Assembly (NCBI GenBank): GCA_002402245.1 | Contig: NVVP01000052.1 | Location: 1-7,557 of the forward strand | DNA length: 7,557 nucleotides | Direction of reading: 5' to 3' | Source of the DNA: Gammaproteobacteria bacterium | GTDB lineage: Bacteria > Pseudomonadota > Gammaproteobacteria > Nitrosococcales > Methylophagaceae | In this document: one piece after another, positions 6,870-7,557 of the stretch | Position numbering within the stretch: position 1 is the stretch's first letter | Layout of the letters: each line of letters begins with the position of its first letter | The notes under the pieces: generated by a model | The model's input: only the letters and a program-made list of their open reading frames with translations | Told to the model about the DNA's origin: nothing | Databases searched by the model: none | Position numbers and translations under genes: made by a program

Positions 6870-7557
6870 TATTCGCCTTTTATCAATTGATAACCTTGGC
6901 CGCGAATAGTTTGAATATACGATTGGCCATCATCTTGCGTGCCTAATTTTTGGCGAATACTGCTCATATGCACATCAATACTTCTATCATAACGCGCGAG
7001 CTCTCGTCCAAGCGCTTGCTCTGATAATTTACTTTTACTGACTACTTGGCCGACATTAGTGGCTAGAGTTTCTAATAGGTTGAACTCAGTACTGGTTAAA
7101 TTAAGCTCTTTACCAAACCAACGTGCACGACGGTTTTCACTGGAGAGTTGTAAAGGGCCCGTATCGACCGTACGGTTCTCTTTTTTTTCATTTGTCTCAG
7201 TAGAATTAGAGCGGCGTAAGATGGCACGAATACGTGCTACTAGTTCACGAGGCGTACAAGGTTTAGCCACATAATCATCGGCTCCTGATTCTAAACCAAT
7301 AATGCGGTCTAAATCATCGCCTTTCGCAGTAAACATTAATACAGGAATATTATTTTGGTGACGGAGTTTTATCAGAACTTCAGTGCCCACCATATCCGGG
7401 AGCATCATATCGAGGATAACAAGGTCATAGTGCTTAGATGCGGCTGCTTCTAATCCTGACATACCATCATGGGCAGCATCAACCGAAAAACGTTCTTTAA
7501 TTAAATAGTCTTGGAATAGTGATGCTAATTCAACATCATCATCAATAATGAGTATTT
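6869..7557 (-). CDS. CpxR-like response regulator, OmpR/PhoB family (N-terminus outside window)
   Basis: DNA-binding response regulator partner of the CpxA-like kinase; 228 residues are visible and the first few lie beyond the window edge. The open frame runs to the edge, and residues 1-7 of the visible part read ILIIDDD, the first receiver strand with the acidic pocket. The phosphoacceptor is D49 (VILDMMLP), the switch Thr is T76 and the conserved Lys is K98 (AKPC). A winged-helix Trans_reg_C domain fills about 134-228, with RSIDVHMSSIRQKLG in the recognition region and the ending IRGQGYQLIKGE. The receiver end (ELVARIRAILRRS) and the ALGRELARYDRSID stretch resemble E. coli CpxR from memory. 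The Met codon at 7462 is internal to the receiver and would remove the acidic pocket, so it is not the start. Stop and kinase start share one base, indicating one operon. Target genes cannot be inferred beyond likely envelope-stress or efflux genes. Confidence 0.93.
   Translation of the reverse strand, partial: ILIIDDDVELASLFQDYLIKERFSVDAAHDGMSGLEAAASKHYDLVILDMMLPDMVGTEVLIKLRHQNNIPVLMFTAKGDDLDRIIGLESGADDYVAKPCTPRELVARIRAILRRSNSTETNEKKENRTVDTGPLQLSSENRRARWFGKELNLTSTEFNLLETLATNVGQVVSKSKLSEQALGRELARYDRSIDVHMSSIRQKLGTQDDGQSYIQTIRGQGYQLIKGE
6876..6879 (-). promoter_or_regulatory. Ribosome binding site of the CpxA-like kinase
   Basis: On the minus strand AAGG lies six bases before the ATG at 6869, inside the last codons of the regulator gene. 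Together with the TAATG stop/start overlap it supports this kinase start and translational coupling with the regulator. Confidence 0.6.

Noticed and set aside
7255..7270. Cys instead of Phe after the conserved Lys-Pro in the regulator receiver (AKPC)
   Set aside because: From memory, KPC followed by PRELVAR is seen in CpxR-like regulators of other gammaproteobacteria, so it is probably ordinary variation.
6118..7274. Plus-strand frames opposite the CpxA-like kinase and the regulator
   Set aside because: Their composition is low-complexity Arg/Ser, and they are fully antisense to strongly supported genes.

Overview
The window is AT-rich Gram-negative DNA. It holds four protein-coding genes in two convergent pairs, with no RNA genes, mobile elements or CRISPR arrays that I can see. 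A TonB-dependent outer-membrane receptor, a CpxRA-like two-component pair and the overall gene style point to a gammaproteobacterium, possibly marine or environmental. That placement is inference from protein style only; I cannot name a genus.

Left half, plus strand: an AT-rich leader (1-169) with an imperfect dyad precedes a TonB-dependent receptor (170-2422). Three bases after its stop begins a 980-residue hybrid sensor (2426-5368). This protein carries, in one chain, a signal peptide, a periplasmic 7TMR-DISM extracellular domain, seven membrane segments, a coiled coil, a histidine kinase core, a receiver domain and a C-terminal AraC-type DNA-binding domain. The layout suggests a closed import-and-sense unit. 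The receptor would bring a ligand across the outer membrane, the 7TM sensor would read it in the periplasm, and the fused AraC domain would regulate the receptor operon and perhaps further genes. The ligand is unknown; the sensor domain family makes a sugar or other small organic molecule a reasonable guess.

Right half, minus strand: a response regulator of the OmpR/PhoB class (6869 to beyond 7557, its first few residues lying outside the window) overlaps by one base a membrane sensor kinase (5457-6869). Together they form a CpxRA-like envelope-sensing operon. The kinase's periplasmic loop is unusually rich in histidine. The two operons meet tail to tail over an 88-base spacer (5369-5456), which has only weak hairpins and no convincing strong terminator.

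The most interesting item is the receptor/7TM-DISM-kinase-AraC pair. Next come the altered ATP-binding G1 box of that hybrid kinase and the histidine-rich sensor loop of the CpxA-like kinase.
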